Source of the DNA: Sphingomonadales bacterium UBA2369
Lineage (GTDB): Bacteria > Pseudomonadota > Alphaproteobacteria > Sphingomonadales > Sphingomonadaceae
DNA: 64,000 nt
NCBI GenBank assembly: GCA_002344055.1
Contig: DDTH01000017.1
Span: forward strand, 144,396-208,395
Direction: 5' to 3'
The position numbers and the translations under genes were made by a program. Of this stretch, positions 38,623 through 47,645 are shown one piece after another. Position 1 is the stretch's first letter. Every line of letters begins with the position of its first letter. Below the pieces are notes generated by a model. It did no database searches, had not been told where the DNA came from, and saw only the letters and a list, made by a program, of their open reading frames with translations.

Positions 38623-39731
38623 TCCTCGCCGTGGCCGGCCGCGAGATAGTCCGCGCTCTGCATCTCCATCAGGCGCGAGGCCGTGCGTTCGAATTCGAAG
38701 GCGCCGTCGCCGCTGACATAGAGGTCGTCCGGCTGCGCGTCGGCGGCGGCGAGCAGTTTCACCTTATGCTCGTAGAGGGCGTCGATCAGGGTGACGAAGC
38801 GGGCGGCCTCGTTGCGATTTTCCGGGCCGAGAATGGGGATGCCGACCAGAATCACGGTGTGAAAGTTCCGGGCAATGGCGAGGTAATCGCTCGCGCCCCG
38901 CGCCTCGCCACAGAGCTTTCGGAACGAGAAGACGGCGACGCCCTTCAGCGCCTTCGGCACGCGCAGGGCCCGGCCGCCGGGTATGGCGAGATCGAGAACC
39001 GGGACATTGGCGGCGTCCTCGACCGGATAATCGGTGAGGCGGAAGAAGGCCTCGCGCAGCGCCTCGGTCGCGGCGGGCCCGTTGGGCACGTGCCAGACCG
39101 GCAGGCCGGCCAGACGCTCCAGCCGGTAATCGACCGGGCCGTTCAGCGAGATCACATCCAGCCGTTCCTTGATGAGCGCGATGAAGGGCAGGAAGAGTTC
39201 GCGGTTCAGTCCGTTCTTGTAGAGATCGTCCGGCGGGCGGTTCGAGGTCGTGATCACCGTTACGCCGCCGTCGAGCAAGTGGCTGAACAGGCGCGAGAGG
39301 ATCATCGCGTCGGCGGTGTTGTTGATCACCATTTCGTCGAAGCAGAGCAGCCTGGCCTCGGCCGCAAGCTGCGCGGCGACCGGCGGCACCGGATCGCCGC
39401 TCTCCTTCGTGCGCTCCACGCGCAGCCGCTCGTGCACATCGAGCATGAATTCGTGGAAATGGATGCGGCGCTTGGGGCCGAAGTCGATGCTCTCATAGGC
39501 CAGGTCCATCAGCATGGACTTGCCGCGCCCGACGCCGCCCCACATGTAGATGCCGCGCGGCCTTTCCGCCCTGGCGCCGCTCAGCCGGGCAAAAAAGCCG
39601 CGCTTCGGCGCCCCACGTTCGAGCTGCGACTGTAGCGCGGCCAGCGCCACCACTGCCGCTGCCTGATCGGGATCGGGCCGCAGCTCGCCGGCCGCGAGCA
39701 GTTCGTCATAGCGCCCTTCGATCCCGGTCAC
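38619..39731 (-). CDS. zapE: Cell division protein ZapE (AFG1-family ATPase)
   Basis: 370 residues, normal length. Walker A is GGVGRGKSMLMD (about 72-83), Walker B LLCFDEMVINN, and HFHEFMLDVHERL and ITTSNRPPDDLY are diagnostic of the family. In E. coli ZapE is recruited to the Z-ring under stress; in alphaproteobacteria the role is less studied. It starts at GTG, overlapping the stop of the thioesterase gene (GTGA). It shares CTAG with the converging regulator gene. Confidence 0.92.
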   Translation of the reverse strand: MTGIEGRYDELLAAGELRPDPDQAAAVVALAALQSQLERGAPKRGFFARLSGARAERPRGIYMWGGVGRGKSMLMDLAYESIDFGPKRRIHFHEFMLDVHERLRVERTKESGDPVPPVAAQLAAEARLLCFDEMVINNTADAMILSRLFSHLLDGGVTVITTSNRPPDDLYKNGLNRELFLPFIALIKERLDVISLNGPVDYRLERLAGLPVWHVPNGPAATEALREAFFRLTDYPVEDAANVPVLDLAIPGGRALRVPKALKGVAVFSFRKLCGEARGASDYLAIARNFHTVILVGIPILGPENRNEAARFVTLIDALYEHKVKLLAAADAQPDDLYVSGDGAFEFERTASRLMEMQSADYLAAGHGED

Positions 39732-40174
39732 GCCGCCACTTTCCGCAACGTGCCGGTGAAGGCGGCGACCAATTCCTCCCCTTGCAGCACCCGGCCGCGC
39801 AGGAAGGCGAGGCGGCCCGTTTCGCGCAGCAACTCCACCTCCGCGTCGAGCGGAATGGCCATGCGGCCGGGACCGAGAAATTGGACCGAGCAGTCCAGCG
39901 TGACTGCATGACCGACATCGGCCCCCGCCATCACCCCGCCCGCGAACAGGGCCATGTCGATGAAGGTCATGGTCGCGCCGCCATGAATGAAGCCGCCGAG
40001 ATTGGCGTGCCGCTCATCCGGAAACATCCGGCACCAGCCGCGCCCATCGTCGCCGCGCCGGACGAGGAAGGTGCCGAGCGTCGCGCCATAGCGGTCCGGC
40101 CCCTCGACCTCCTGCGCCAGCCAGCCGGGATGATCGGGATGCGGCAACTGGCGAATGAGCGGGTGAAGGGTCAT
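39728..40174 (-). CDS. PaaI-type hotdog-fold thioesterase
   Basis: 148 residues, one hotdog domain: ANLGGFIHGGATMTFIDMALFA (the Gly-Gly-x-x-His-Gly-Gly catalytic region), VTLDCSVQFLGPG and AFLRGRVLQGEELVAAFTGTL. Such enzymes hydrolyse acyl-CoA thioesters; the substrate is not defined here. Its ribosome-binding site (GGGAGGGAAGG) is the right arm of a hairpin in the sdhB spacer. Between sdhB and zapE in one direction. Confidence 0.85.
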   Translation of the reverse strand: MTLHPLIRQLPHPDHPGWLAQEVEGPDRYGATLGTFLVRRGDDGRGWCRMFPDERHANLGGFIHGGATMTFIDMALFAGGVMAGADVGHAVTLDCSVQFLGPGRMAIPLDAEVELLRETGRLAFLRGRVLQGEELVAAFTGTLRKVAA

Positions 40175-40176
40175 CC

Positions 40177-40201
40177 TTCCCTCCCGCCTCGCGGGAGGGA
40201 A
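40177..40201 (-). other. Hairpin sequestering the thioesterase ribosome-binding site
   Basis: An 11-bp stem (40177-40187 with 40191-40201, GCGGGAGGGAA) and 3-base loop in the 31-base sdhB-thioesterase spacer. On the minus-strand RNA the descending arm contains the purine-rich Shine-Dalgarno, ending 3 bases before the ATG. No U tract follows, so it is not a simple terminator. Confidence 0.6.
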
Positions 40202-40205
40202 AAAG

Positions 40206-40988
40206 TCAAACCGCGCGTTCCATTTCCAGCTTCTTGATCTCGGCGATCGCCTTGGCGGGGTTCAGACCCTTGGGACAGACGTTCGCGCAATTCATGATCG
40301 TGTGGCAGCGGTAGAGGCGGAACGGATCTTCCAGCTGATCCAGCCGCTCGCCGGTCATCTCGTCGCGGCTGTCGGCGATGAAACGATAGGCCTGGAGCAG
40401 GATTGCCGGGCCGAGAAACTTGTCGGCATTCCACCAATAGCTTGGACACGAGGTCGAGCAGCAGGCGCACAGGATACACTCGTACAGGCCGTCCAGCTTG
40501 GCGCGGTCCTCCGGCGATTGCAGGCGCTCCTTGCCCGAGGGCGTCGGCGTCGCGGTCTTCAGCCACGGCTCGATCGAGGCATATTGCGCGTAGAAATGGG
40601 TGAAGTCGGGGACCAGGTCCTTCACCACATCCATGTGCGGCAGCGGCGTGATCCGCACCTCGCCCTTCAGATCCTCGATCGAAGTGGTGCAGGCCAGCCC
40701 GTTCTTGCCATTCATGTTCATCGAGCAGGAGCCGCAAATCCCTTCGCGGCAGGAACGGCGGAAGGTCAGCGTCGGGTCCTGCTCCGACTTGATCTTGATC
40801 AGCGCGTCGAGGACCATCGGCCCGGTCTGCTCGAGGTCCAGCTCATAGGTATCGTAGCGCGGATTCTCGCCGCTGTCGGGATCGTAGCGATAGACCTTGA
40901 ACTTCTTCGGCCTGGCCGCGGTCTCGGCCGCGGCATGCGCCTTGCCCTTCTTGATCTTGCTGTTCTTCGGCAGGAAGAATTCGGCCAC
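40206..40988 (-). CDS. sdhB: Succinate dehydrogenase iron-sulfur subunit
   Basis: 260 residues, full length. [2Fe-2S] ligands in RRSCREGICGSCSMNMNGKNGLAC, [4Fe-4S] in CILCACCSTSCPSYWW, and [3Fe-4S] in CHTIMNCANVCPKGLNPAKAI. It passes electrons from the flavoprotein SdhA to quinone. No sdhA, sdhC or sdhD is next to it: the gene upstream on the same strand is yfiB, about 78 bases away. The thioesterase and zapE genes follow downstream. Confidence 0.97.
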   Translation of the reverse strand: MAEFFLPKNSKIKKGKAHAAAETAARPKKFKVYRYDPDSGENPRYDTYELDLEQTGPMVLDALIKIKSEQDPTLTFRRSCREGICGSCSMNMNGKNGLACTTSIEDLKGEVRITPLPHMDVVKDLVPDFTHFYAQYASIEPWLKTATPTPSGKERLQSPEDRAKLDGLYECILCACCSTSCPSYWWNADKFLGPAILLQAYRFIADSRDEMTGERLDQLEDPFRLYRCHTIMNCANVCPKGLNPAKAIAEIKKLEMERAV

Positions 40989-41066
40989 GTGAGGTTCCCC
41001 GCTTTTGCTGCGCCTGCGATAGCGGCAACCCCGTCCCGGCTCAATGGCCGGGCGGGATTCTCACAC

Positions 41067-41600
41067 TCAAGTGCCCGAACAGCTTCCCTGTCCATCGGGC
41101 GAGTTCGGAACGATGATCACGACCCGGCGATTCTCGGCGCGCCCGGCCCTGGTCCTATTGTCCTCCACCGGGACCGCTTCCCCGAGACCGTCCGTCGCCA
41201 GATGGGCGCGGGGCATCCCGCCGTCGGCGAGCGCGGCCGCCACCGCTTCCGCCCTGCGCAGTGACAAGCGGCGATTATAGCCATCGGTGCCGACCGTATC
41301 GGTATGACCCTCGATCCGCGCGCTGCGTATCTCCACGCCGCACAGTGCGCCGGCGATGCGCGACAGGCGAACCCGCTTGTCGGAGTCGATTTCGCTATCA
41401 TCGGTGGCGAACAACAGGCGGCTGGCAATATCAAACGTCCAGCCATCGTCATTCTGCACGAAGCCCTGCTCCCGCAGTACCGCGATCTGCGTGGCGGACA
41501 GAGTGGCCGGGGCGAGCGGGGCGGGCGGATTTGACATTGTCTGGCAAGCGGCAAGACCAGCCATGAAGGGCAGAAGGGCGAAACGGCCCAGGGGCAACAT
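41067..41600 (-). CDS. yfiB: YfiB-like OmpA-domain lipoprotein
   Basis: 177 residues. Lipoprotein signal (FMAGLAACQT), then an OmpA-type peptidoglycan-binding domain: LLFATDDSEIDSD, IEGHTDTVGTDGYNRRLSLRRAEAV and AENRRVVI. In Pseudomonas aeruginosa YfiB is the outer-membrane lipoprotein that sequesters YfiR and so releases YfiN. Third gene of yfiR-yfiN-yfiB, 12 bases after yfiN with an AGGAG site. Confidence 0.88.
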   Translation of the reverse strand: MLPLGRFALLPFMAGLAACQTMSNPPAPLAPATLSATQIAVLREQGFVQNDDGWTFDIASRLLFATDDSEIDSDKRVRLSRIAGALCGVEIRSARIEGHTDTVGTDGYNRRLSLRRAEAVAAALADGGMPRAHLATDGLGEAVPVEDNRTRAGRAENRRVVIIVPNSPDGQGSCSGT

Positions 41601-41612
41601 AAACCAGAACTC

Positions 41613-42845
41613 CTAGACTGACGGCATATCGGTTCCCGACCGGCGGCGTTCCTTGTCGAGATACATGGCCTGATCGGCGTGCGAAAGCAGCGCCTCCGGC
41701 TCATCGCCGTGATCGGGAAACAAAGCGATGCCGATGCTGACGCCGGGTTGAAGATAGTCGCCACCCGGCAGTTCCAGCGGCGGGACCATCGCCTCGACAA
41801 TCACTTGAAGAGTCCTGGCGGCGCGGCCGGCCGCGTTTTCACCGGTCAACAATATGACGAACTCGTCCCCGCCGAGCCGTGCCGCGAAGTCGTCCGGACC
41901 GAGGGCCGCGGCCAGGCGCCGCGCCATTTCGATCAACAGAGCGTCCCCCGCGGCATGCCCATATTGGTCGTTCACCCGCTTGAAGCCGTCGCCGTCGAGA
42001 TAGAGGATCGCAAGACGCTCCCCGGCCGCCGCCGCCTGACCGATCGCATCCGGCAGGCGCAGATCGAAAAAGGCGCGGTTGGGCAGGCCGGTCAGGGCAT
42101 CGTGGGTGGCGCGATGCATGAGCGTTTCCTGCTCCGAACGGACATTGGCCTGCCAGGCCTCGAGTTCGGTCAGCAGCGCATTGAAATCATCGCCCAGCGA
42201 CTGAATCTCCGCTATGTCGGCGCCGGGCACGCGCCGGGAGAAATCGCGTTCGACCCGCGCCTCATGCGCCACCTTGGCGATCTCCACGAGCGGTACCGCG
42301 ATGCTCCGTTGCAGCCGCCGGGCGAGCAGCCAGGCGACAAACGCGACGACCAGCAGGCTGGCGAAGGTCGATGCAAGGCCGCGGGCAAGGAAATGGGCCA
42401 GCCCCTCGGCGCTGCCGGTGACCGTGACCGTGCCGATCTGCCGCCCCTGATGCGAGACGGGAATTTCGACAGCGGGCAGAGACGCAGCCTGGGACAGCCA
42501 TGCCTCACCGGGAAAATGCTGGCCGATATCGGGCGAGGTCCACGCATAGAGTTCAACGCCGTCATTGCCGCGCACCGACAGCGACGCAATTTCCCGCTCG
42601 CGGGTCAGCGGCTCCAGCGCGTCGGCCAGCGCATTGCGGTCATCGAACACGAGAGCCGGCTCGGCGGTGTAGCTCGCAGCCTGGCCGGCCAGCCCGAGTT
42701 GATCGATCGCGGCGTCGCGCGCGCTGATGAAGCCGACGAGCAACATCGTCGCGGCCGCGAGCGTCACCGCCAGGAGCGTCACCCGGAAATGCACCCTGGC
42801 CAACGCATCCCGGATCGTCGGCGGCTGTTTCCTCACCTCGCTCAT
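41613..42845 (-). CDS. yfiN: YfiN-like diguanylate cyclase (CHASE8-HAMP-GGDEF)
   Basis: 410 residues from the ATG at 42845, which overlaps the yfiR stop (ATGA) behind AGGAGG. A first membrane helix (about 20-42, VTLLAVTLAAATMLLVGF), a periplasmic CHASE8-like domain (about 45-155), a second helix (about 160-180), a HAMP-like region (about 182-235) and a GGDEF domain with intact RLGGDEFVILL near residues 322-330. It makes c-di-GMP at the inner membrane. The inhibitory RxxD site is not present (GPDD at that position). It is held inactive by YfiR in the known system. Confidence 0.9.
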   Translation of the reverse strand: MSEVRKQPPTIRDALARVHFRVTLLAVTLAAATMLLVGFISARDAAIDQLGLAGQAASYTAEPALVFDDRNALADALEPLTREREIASLSVRGNDGVELYAWTSPDIGQHFPGEAWLSQAASLPAVEIPVSHQGRQIGTVTVTGSAEGLAHFLARGLASTFASLLVVAFVAWLLARRLQRSIAVPLVEIAKVAHEARVERDFSRRVPGADIAEIQSLGDDFNALLTELEAWQANVRSEQETLMHRATHDALTGLPNRAFFDLRLPDAIGQAAAAGERLAILYLDGDGFKRVNDQYGHAAGDALLIEMARRLAAALGPDDFAARLGGDEFVILLTGENAAGRAARTLQVIVEAMVPPLELPGGDYLQPGVSIGIALFPDHGDEPEALLSHADQAMYLDKERRRSGTDMPSV

Positions 42846-43405
42846 CGCCGCGCCCCTCCTGGCGCGGACAAGCGCAGCACGCGTGGATCGACGCGCACCG
42901 TGCCGCGTGACACCGCGTCGATGTTCATCTGCAGCGCAAGCCCTTCGGGCACGAAGGTCAGGCAGAACATCGCGCCGGCCCGGCACGCATCGTCATTGTC
43001 GTCGATGGTGACCACGGGCTGCCCGCGCATCCGCGCCAGCAAAGCGGCCCTTCCAGCGTTCGGCATTTCACCCAGAAGAACGGCATCGCAATCCGCCGGT
43101 CGCACCGCCCCTGCGTCAGAAAAGCGGCGCACCGCGACCGGCCCGCCGACTTCCGGCGGCGATCCGCCGAGACGGCCGGCATGTTCGGCATTGCCCGCCA
43201 CGCAGAGCCTGATCGAGGCGGGCCGCGCGGGCCATCGCGTATAACCGAGCACCCCATGGACGACGCGTGCGACGGCCAGGTCACGCCCGCCCGCACCCGA
43301 GAGCACACTCGATTGGGCCCACGCCCCGGGCCGCACCTGCGCCCACGCACCGAACGTCACCAGAAAGCAGAATATGGCAATACTGACGATCGGACGACGC
43401 GACAC
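42842..43405 (-). CDS. yfiR: YfiR-like periplasmic repressor
   Basis: 187 residues from the GTG at 43405, directly after GAGGGGGAAGA (an earlier GTG at 43426 is possible). Signal peptide (IAIFCFLVTFGAWAQ), then the YfiR/DUF4154 domain: VVHGVLGYTRWP, LCVAGN, DCDAVLLGEM, QPVVTIDD and the C-terminal MNIDAVSRGTVRVDPRVLRL. Four cysteines are present, and ACRAGAMFC keeps the seven-residue spacing of the redox disulfide described for P. aeruginosa YfiR. It represses YfiN in the periplasm and senses redox or envelope state. First gene of the operon. Confidence 0.87.
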   Translation of the reverse strand: MSRRPIVSIAIFCFLVTFGAWAQVRPGAWAQSSVLSGAGGRDLAVARVVHGVLGYTRWPARPASIRLCVAGNAEHAGRLGGSPPEVGGPVAVRRFSDAGAVRPADCDAVLLGEMPNAGRAALLARMRGQPVVTIDDNDDACRAGAMFCLTFVPEGLALQMNIDAVSRGTVRVDPRVLRLSAPGGARR

Positions 43406-43476
43406 TCTTCCCCCTCGACCCGGCACGCAACCGCGCGCCGGTTAACCATGCCCCTAACAAAGGGTGGAGCGCGACG

Positions 43477-44847
43477 CTACGCCGTTGCCGAAGCGGCGGG
43501 AGCGTCATCATCCTCCCCGCCGCCCCAATTCAGGTTGCGGGTGAGGTACATGACGCCGGCCAGCGTGACGAAGAGCAGGACCGAGCCGATCAGCAGCGAA
43601 TAGGCCTCCAGGCTGAGCAGCAGATAGAGGAAGCCGTAAAGTGCGCCCATCAGCGCCGCGACCGCGAAGGCGCGCCGCCAGCTTTTCAACACCGAGGCGG
43701 AATAGAAAGTGACCAGGCCGGTGATCGCGCCGGAGGCGAGCAGATAGGCCGGCGCGAAGCCGATCACTTCGGCGAAGGCGAGGAGCAGCACGAAGAACAG
43801 CACCAGCCCGACGCCGACCAGCAGATATTCCGCCGCATGCACGCGCGCGCCGCCGACCACGTCGAAGAGCAGCAAGGCGAGGAAGGTGAAGCCGATGAAG
43901 AGGAAGCCATATTTCGTCGCCCGCGCGACCTGAGCGTAGAGATCGACCGGTTCGACCAGGTCGATCTGCGCGACCGCCAGGCTCGCCGCCGGTTCGGATT
44001 CATGCGTGGCAGCGGCAACCAGCGGATTGGCTGCGCCAATGGTGATCAGCGACTGGCCCAAAGCGAGATTTCCGACCTGATAGCGCGCCCGGAAACCGTC
44101 GCCGCTTACCTCGCGGTCGGCGGGCAGGAAGCGGCCCTGGAAGGAGGGGTGCGCCCATGACGAGGTCACCGCCCAGCGCGTATCTCCGCCCTGCGGAGCG
44201 AGCGCGAGCGAACGGTTGCCGCGCAGGCTGAGATAGAAGCGGACGTCAAGTGTGCCGGAGGCGAGCGGCGCGGCGTCGAGCCAGGCGAAGAAGCCCTGCC
44301 CCGCCTGGCTGGAGCCGTGGCCGGGCTGCAATCGCGAGGCCGCGCCGTTGACCGAGACGGTGGGATTGGCCGCGAGTCCGCCCGGCTCACTGACCGCGAA
44401 ACGCAGTTCGGCACGGGCGAGATCGAAGCGGGCGGGATCGATACCCTGTCGCGCCAGGTCCGCCGGCAGGGCGAAGCGGGCGCTGCCCTGCAGATCGGCC
44501 TCGTAGACGATCGCCTCGTAGATCGACCGCGCGCGCCGTTCGGGGCGCAGGTCGGTGCTGAGCTCGACCAGCTCCGGCGCGAGCGTGCGCAATTCCCAGG
44601 TATCGGGCGCGGGAGCATCGGCGGACGGCGTGCTCGTGCGGTACGGGATGACGAGCACGGGTCCGGCGACGACCTGCGGCCCGCCCCAGCCTTCCGCGAT
44701 CGAACTGGCGGCAACGTCCGATTGCTCCTCGCGCCCGCTGATCAGCGCCCAGACGGCGATGAGCGGGATGACCAAGGCCATCGCGACGGCGATGGCAATG
44801 ATCAGACGGGCCGTGGGCGAACGTGTGTAAGCGGCAACCGGAAGCAT
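43477..44847 (-). CDS. creD: CreD-family inner-membrane protein
   Basis: 456 residues from the ATG at 44847, behind GGGGAGAC. One N-terminal helix (about 14-36), a large periplasmic domain with GPVLVIPYR and YLSLRGNRSLALAPQGGDTRWAVTSSW, and a C-terminal bundle of about six helices (YGFLFIGFTFLALLLFD, LVGVGLVLFFVLLLAFAEVIGF). This is the CreD (Cet) plan. CreD relates to envelope integrity and beta-lactam or colicin tolerance; no creBC two-component pair is adjacent. It lies just upstream of yfiR in the same direction. Confidence 0.92.
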   Translation of the reverse strand: MLPVAAYTRSPTARLIIAIAVAMALVIPLIAVWALISGREEQSDVAASSIAEGWGGPQVVAGPVLVIPYRTSTPSADAPAPDTWELRTLAPELVELSTDLRPERRARSIYEAIVYEADLQGSARFALPADLARQGIDPARFDLARAELRFAVSEPGGLAANPTVSVNGAASRLQPGHGSSQAGQGFFAWLDAAPLASGTLDVRFYLSLRGNRSLALAPQGGDTRWAVTSSWAHPSFQGRFLPADREVSGDGFRARYQVGNLALGQSLITIGAANPLVAAATHESEPAASLAVAQIDLVEPVDLYAQVARATKYGFLFIGFTFLALLLFDVVGGARVHAAEYLLVGVGLVLFFVLLLAFAEVIGFAPAYLLASGAITGLVTFYSASVLKSWRRAFAVAALMGALYGFLYLLLSLEAYSLLIGSVLLFVTLAGVMYLTRNLNWGGGEDDDAPAASATA

Positions 44848-44970
44848 CGATCCCGTCTCCCCTGCGGATGAACGCGGGAAGGCCTGCCGCATCGCGGCAT
44901 GAGCGGCATGAGATCGCCGTGAGGCTTTGCTGAAAAGCGTCGCCGCCAGGCGGGAGTGCCCGGCTGCGGG

Positions 44971-46797
44971 TTACCTTCGCTGGCTGGCGATCCAGGCGTC
45001 GATCTTCCGCTCAAGCACCGCGAGCGGCAGCGCGCCGGTGTTCAGCACCTGATCGTGGAAGGCGCGAATGTCGAAGCGGGAACCGAGCGCCGCCTCGGCC
45101 CGGGCGCGCAGTTCCAGGATCTTCAGCTGGCCGACCTTATAGGCGAGCGCCTGGCCGGGGATGGCGATGTAGCGCTCGACCTCGGCGGTGATGTCGGTTT
45201 CCGGCAGGCCGCTATTGTCGAGCATATACTGGATCGCGCGTTCGCGGGTCCAACCCAGAGCATGGATGCCGGTGTCGACGACGAGGCGCATGGCGCGCAG
45301 CATTTCGTCGTTCAGGCCACCGAAGCGTTGATAGGGATCGGTCTCCATGCCGAGCTCGTCCCAGAGCGTCTCGGCATAGAGCGCCCAGCCCTCGACATAG
45401 GCGGTGTTGCCGCCGAAGCGCATGAAATTCGGGAGCGCCTCATTCTCGGCCGCCAGCATGATCTGGAAATGATGGCCGGGCGCGCCTTCGTGCAAATAGA
45501 GCGTCTCCATCCCCCAGGTCGGGCGCGACGGCAGATCATAGGCGTTGAAATAGAAGACGCCGGGACGGGAGCCGTCGGCCGAGCCGTCCATGTAGGAGCC
45601 GGCCGCGTCGGTGCGCTCGCGGAACGCTTCGACCTCGCGGATCTCCAGGCGGCTGCGCGGGACATGGCTGAAGAATTGACCGATCCGCTCATCGACGGTG
45701 CGGCCGATCGCATAATAGCCATCGCGCAGCGCCTCGCGGCTGGCGGGGGTGAAGCGCGGATCGGTGCGCAGATGCTCGAAGAATTGCTTCAGCGTGCCGT
45801 TAAAGCCGACCCGCGCCTTGATCGCCTCCATCTCCGAACGGATACGGGCGACCTCGGACAGACCGAGGTCATGCAGCGCCTGTGCCTCCAGTGGCAGGGT
45901 GGTATTTTCCTCGATCAGGCGACGGTAGAGCCGCTCGCCGCCCTGCATGTACATAAGACCCGCGCCATCGCGGGCTCGCGGCAGATATTCGGTCTGCAGG
46001 AAGTCGCGCAGGCGGCGATAGGCCGGCGCGATCTGGTCGCGCCAGGCCGCTTCGTGCGCCGCGCGGAGCCGGGCGCGGTCGCCCTCCGGCACGCCTTCCG
46101 GGAAATTCTGGACCGGCCCGAGGAAGACATTCGCCTCCGGCGCCGCGTTCAGCAGATTGTCGAGTTGCTCGACCATGTTGCGGGCAGTGAGCTTGGTATC
46201 GACGACGCCCGAGGCCAGCCCTTCGCGGAAACGGCCGATGATCCGGTCGATGATCGCACCGAACTGCGCGTGGCGCGACAGATTGTCCTGATAATCGTCG
46301 ACATTGCGAAACGGCGCGATGCTGCGCCCGGAAGCGAGCACGGCGTAGAAGGTGTGGACGCCGCCGAAATGGTTGACCGGGCGGACCTGAGTCAGGGCCA
46401 GCAAATCCGGCGCCAGGCCGGACAGGTCCTGCTCGCGCGTATATTTGAACACGTCGTAAGCGAGCTTGTCGGTGTCGTTCAGCGCATTGCGGTCGATGGC
46501 GCGGAGCGCGGCGAGATCATCCTCTGCGGCGCTTCTCTCGGCGGCGGTGAATTCGTCGGTGAAATAGCCGCCGAGCTGATCGGCATTAGCATAGTCGCCC
46601 CGGCCGAGCGCCGCGATCGGGCTGCGGCGGAGCATCGCCGCATCGCTGGCGGCGAACAGCGCACGGAGGCGCTCGCCCGGCGTGCCCTGTGCTGGCGCCG
46701 CAACGGGCGTGGTCGTCGCCGGTCCCTGGCCGGCGGACGCGGTCGCGCAGGCGCTGACGCCGAGCAGGAGGAAGGCGATCAGAGGCAGACGGGTCAT
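44971..46797 (-). CDS. DUF885 family zinc hydrolase, lipoprotein
   Basis: 608 residues, the usual length for DUF885. Lipoprotein signal (FLLLGVSACATAS). Zinc motif LHEGAPGHHFQ (HExxxH) and a downstream YVEGWALYAETLWDELG with the third-ligand Glu. SRPGVFYFNAYDLPSRP is also typical. The family is gluzincin-like and presumed peptidase, but with little biochemistry. It stands alone between creD and the oxygenase gene. Confidence 0.9.
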   Translation of the reverse strand: MTRLPLIAFLLLGVSACATASAGQGPATTTPVAAPAQGTPGERLRALFAASDAAMLRRSPIAALGRGDYANADQLGGYFTDEFTAAERSAAEDDLAALRAIDRNALNDTDKLAYDVFKYTREQDLSGLAPDLLALTQVRPVNHFGGVHTFYAVLASGRSIAPFRNVDDYQDNLSRHAQFGAIIDRIIGRFREGLASGVVDTKLTARNMVEQLDNLLNAAPEANVFLGPVQNFPEGVPEGDRARLRAAHEAAWRDQIAPAYRRLRDFLQTEYLPRARDGAGLMYMQGGERLYRRLIEENTTLPLEAQALHDLGLSEVARIRSEMEAIKARVGFNGTLKQFFEHLRTDPRFTPASREALRDGYYAIGRTVDERIGQFFSHVPRSRLEIREVEAFRERTDAAGSYMDGSADGSRPGVFYFNAYDLPSRPTWGMETLYLHEGAPGHHFQIMLAAENEALPNFMRFGGNTAYVEGWALYAETLWDELGMETDPYQRFGGLNDEMLRAMRLVVDTGIHALGWTRERAIQYMLDNSGLPETDITAEVERYIAIPGQALAYKVGQLKILELRARAEAALGSRFDIRAFHDQVLNTGALPLAVLERKIDAWIASQRR

Positions 46798-46873
46798 GGC
46801 GCTACTCTCCGGCGCAAGGGGTGTATTGTGGGGCTGTAACAGCGGCGGATGGAAAGGGAAGCGCCGCCTGCGC

Positions 46874-47554
46874 TCAAAAATTGGGTTCGTCGGGAAGAAG
46901 CGACCAGGTCCGCTCGCGATACCATTTGGTCACGACATATTTCAGCCCCGCCTCGACCGGGCTGCCCTGGTGCATAGACTTCTGGTTCGGCTCGCCCTCG
47001 GCGTTCAGATTGTTCCAGATCAGCAGATTGCCGGTACGCGGGCGGACCGACACGCCGACCTCGGTGAAGCGGGTATGGCCGCCCGCTTCCGGCTCGTTGA
47101 GGAACGCCATCGCCGTCCAGGTGCGCTGGCCGCCGACCTCTTGCGTCTTGGCGTAATAATCCTCGCCGGGAATGAAATAATCCCAATGCGGCTTGAACTG
47201 CTGGCCGACCGCGTAGCGTTGGCCCTGGATCGTTTCCCCCAGCTCCTTCTGAATGCCGACCACCTCGCGGATGCGGCGATCGACCTCGACCATCAGGGGG
47301 TGATCGGGCGGCGGATTGCCGCTGTAGCTGGTCCGGTATTCGGGATCGGGGTGCGGCGCCATGATGCCAGACGGCACCAGATGCTTGTCAACGAGCGCGA
47401 TCATGTCCGCGCACAATTCCGGCGGCAGCACATCGCGGATGATGAACAGGTCCAGACCTTCTGCGTCGATCTTCAAAGCGTCGGGATTGGCGATCAGGCG
47501 CGCCTTCACCCAGGCGCCGATCTTGATGCGGTATTCGGCATTCGCGGTGACCAT
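46874..47554 (-). CDS. 2OG-Fe(II) oxygenase, prolyl 4-hydroxylase type
   Basis: 226 residues from the ATG at 47554. A P4Hc domain: iron ligands His/Asp in FKPHWDYF and the distal His in KSMHQGSPV, with the 2-oxoglutarate-binding basic residue in AGLKYVVTKWYRER. It would hydroxylate a peptidyl proline or similar side chain using O2 and 2-oxoglutarate; the target is unknown. No signal peptide. It is downstream of the rcnB-like gene but separated by a terminator. Confidence 0.88.
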   Translation of the reverse strand: MVTANAEYRIKIGAWVKARLIANPDALKIDAEGLDLFIIRDVLPPELCADMIALVDKHLVPSGIMAPHPDPEYRTSYSGNPPPDHPLMVEVDRRIREVVGIQKELGETIQGQRYAVGQQFKPHWDYFIPGEDYYAKTQEVGGQRTWTAMAFLNEPEAGGHTRFTEVGVSVRPRTGNLLIWNNLNAEGEPNQKSMHQGSPVEAGLKYVVTKWYRERTWSLLPDEPNF

Positions 47555-47588
47555 CGCGCGACCATAAGCCGAGCCGCGGGCAAAGGAA

Positions 47589-47618
47589 AAGCCCGGAGCG
47601 AACGAACGCTCCGGGCTT
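47589..47618 (-). terminator. Rho-independent terminator of the RcnB-like gene
   Basis: A perfect 12-bp stem (47589-47600 with 47607-47618, AAGCCCGGAGCG) and 6-base loop; on the minus strand TTTTCCTTTG follows. It sits 28 bases after the RcnB-like stop and before the oxygenase start. Confidence 0.9.
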
Positions 47619-47645
47619 CCCGAACTCGGCAAGACCGACCGGGTC

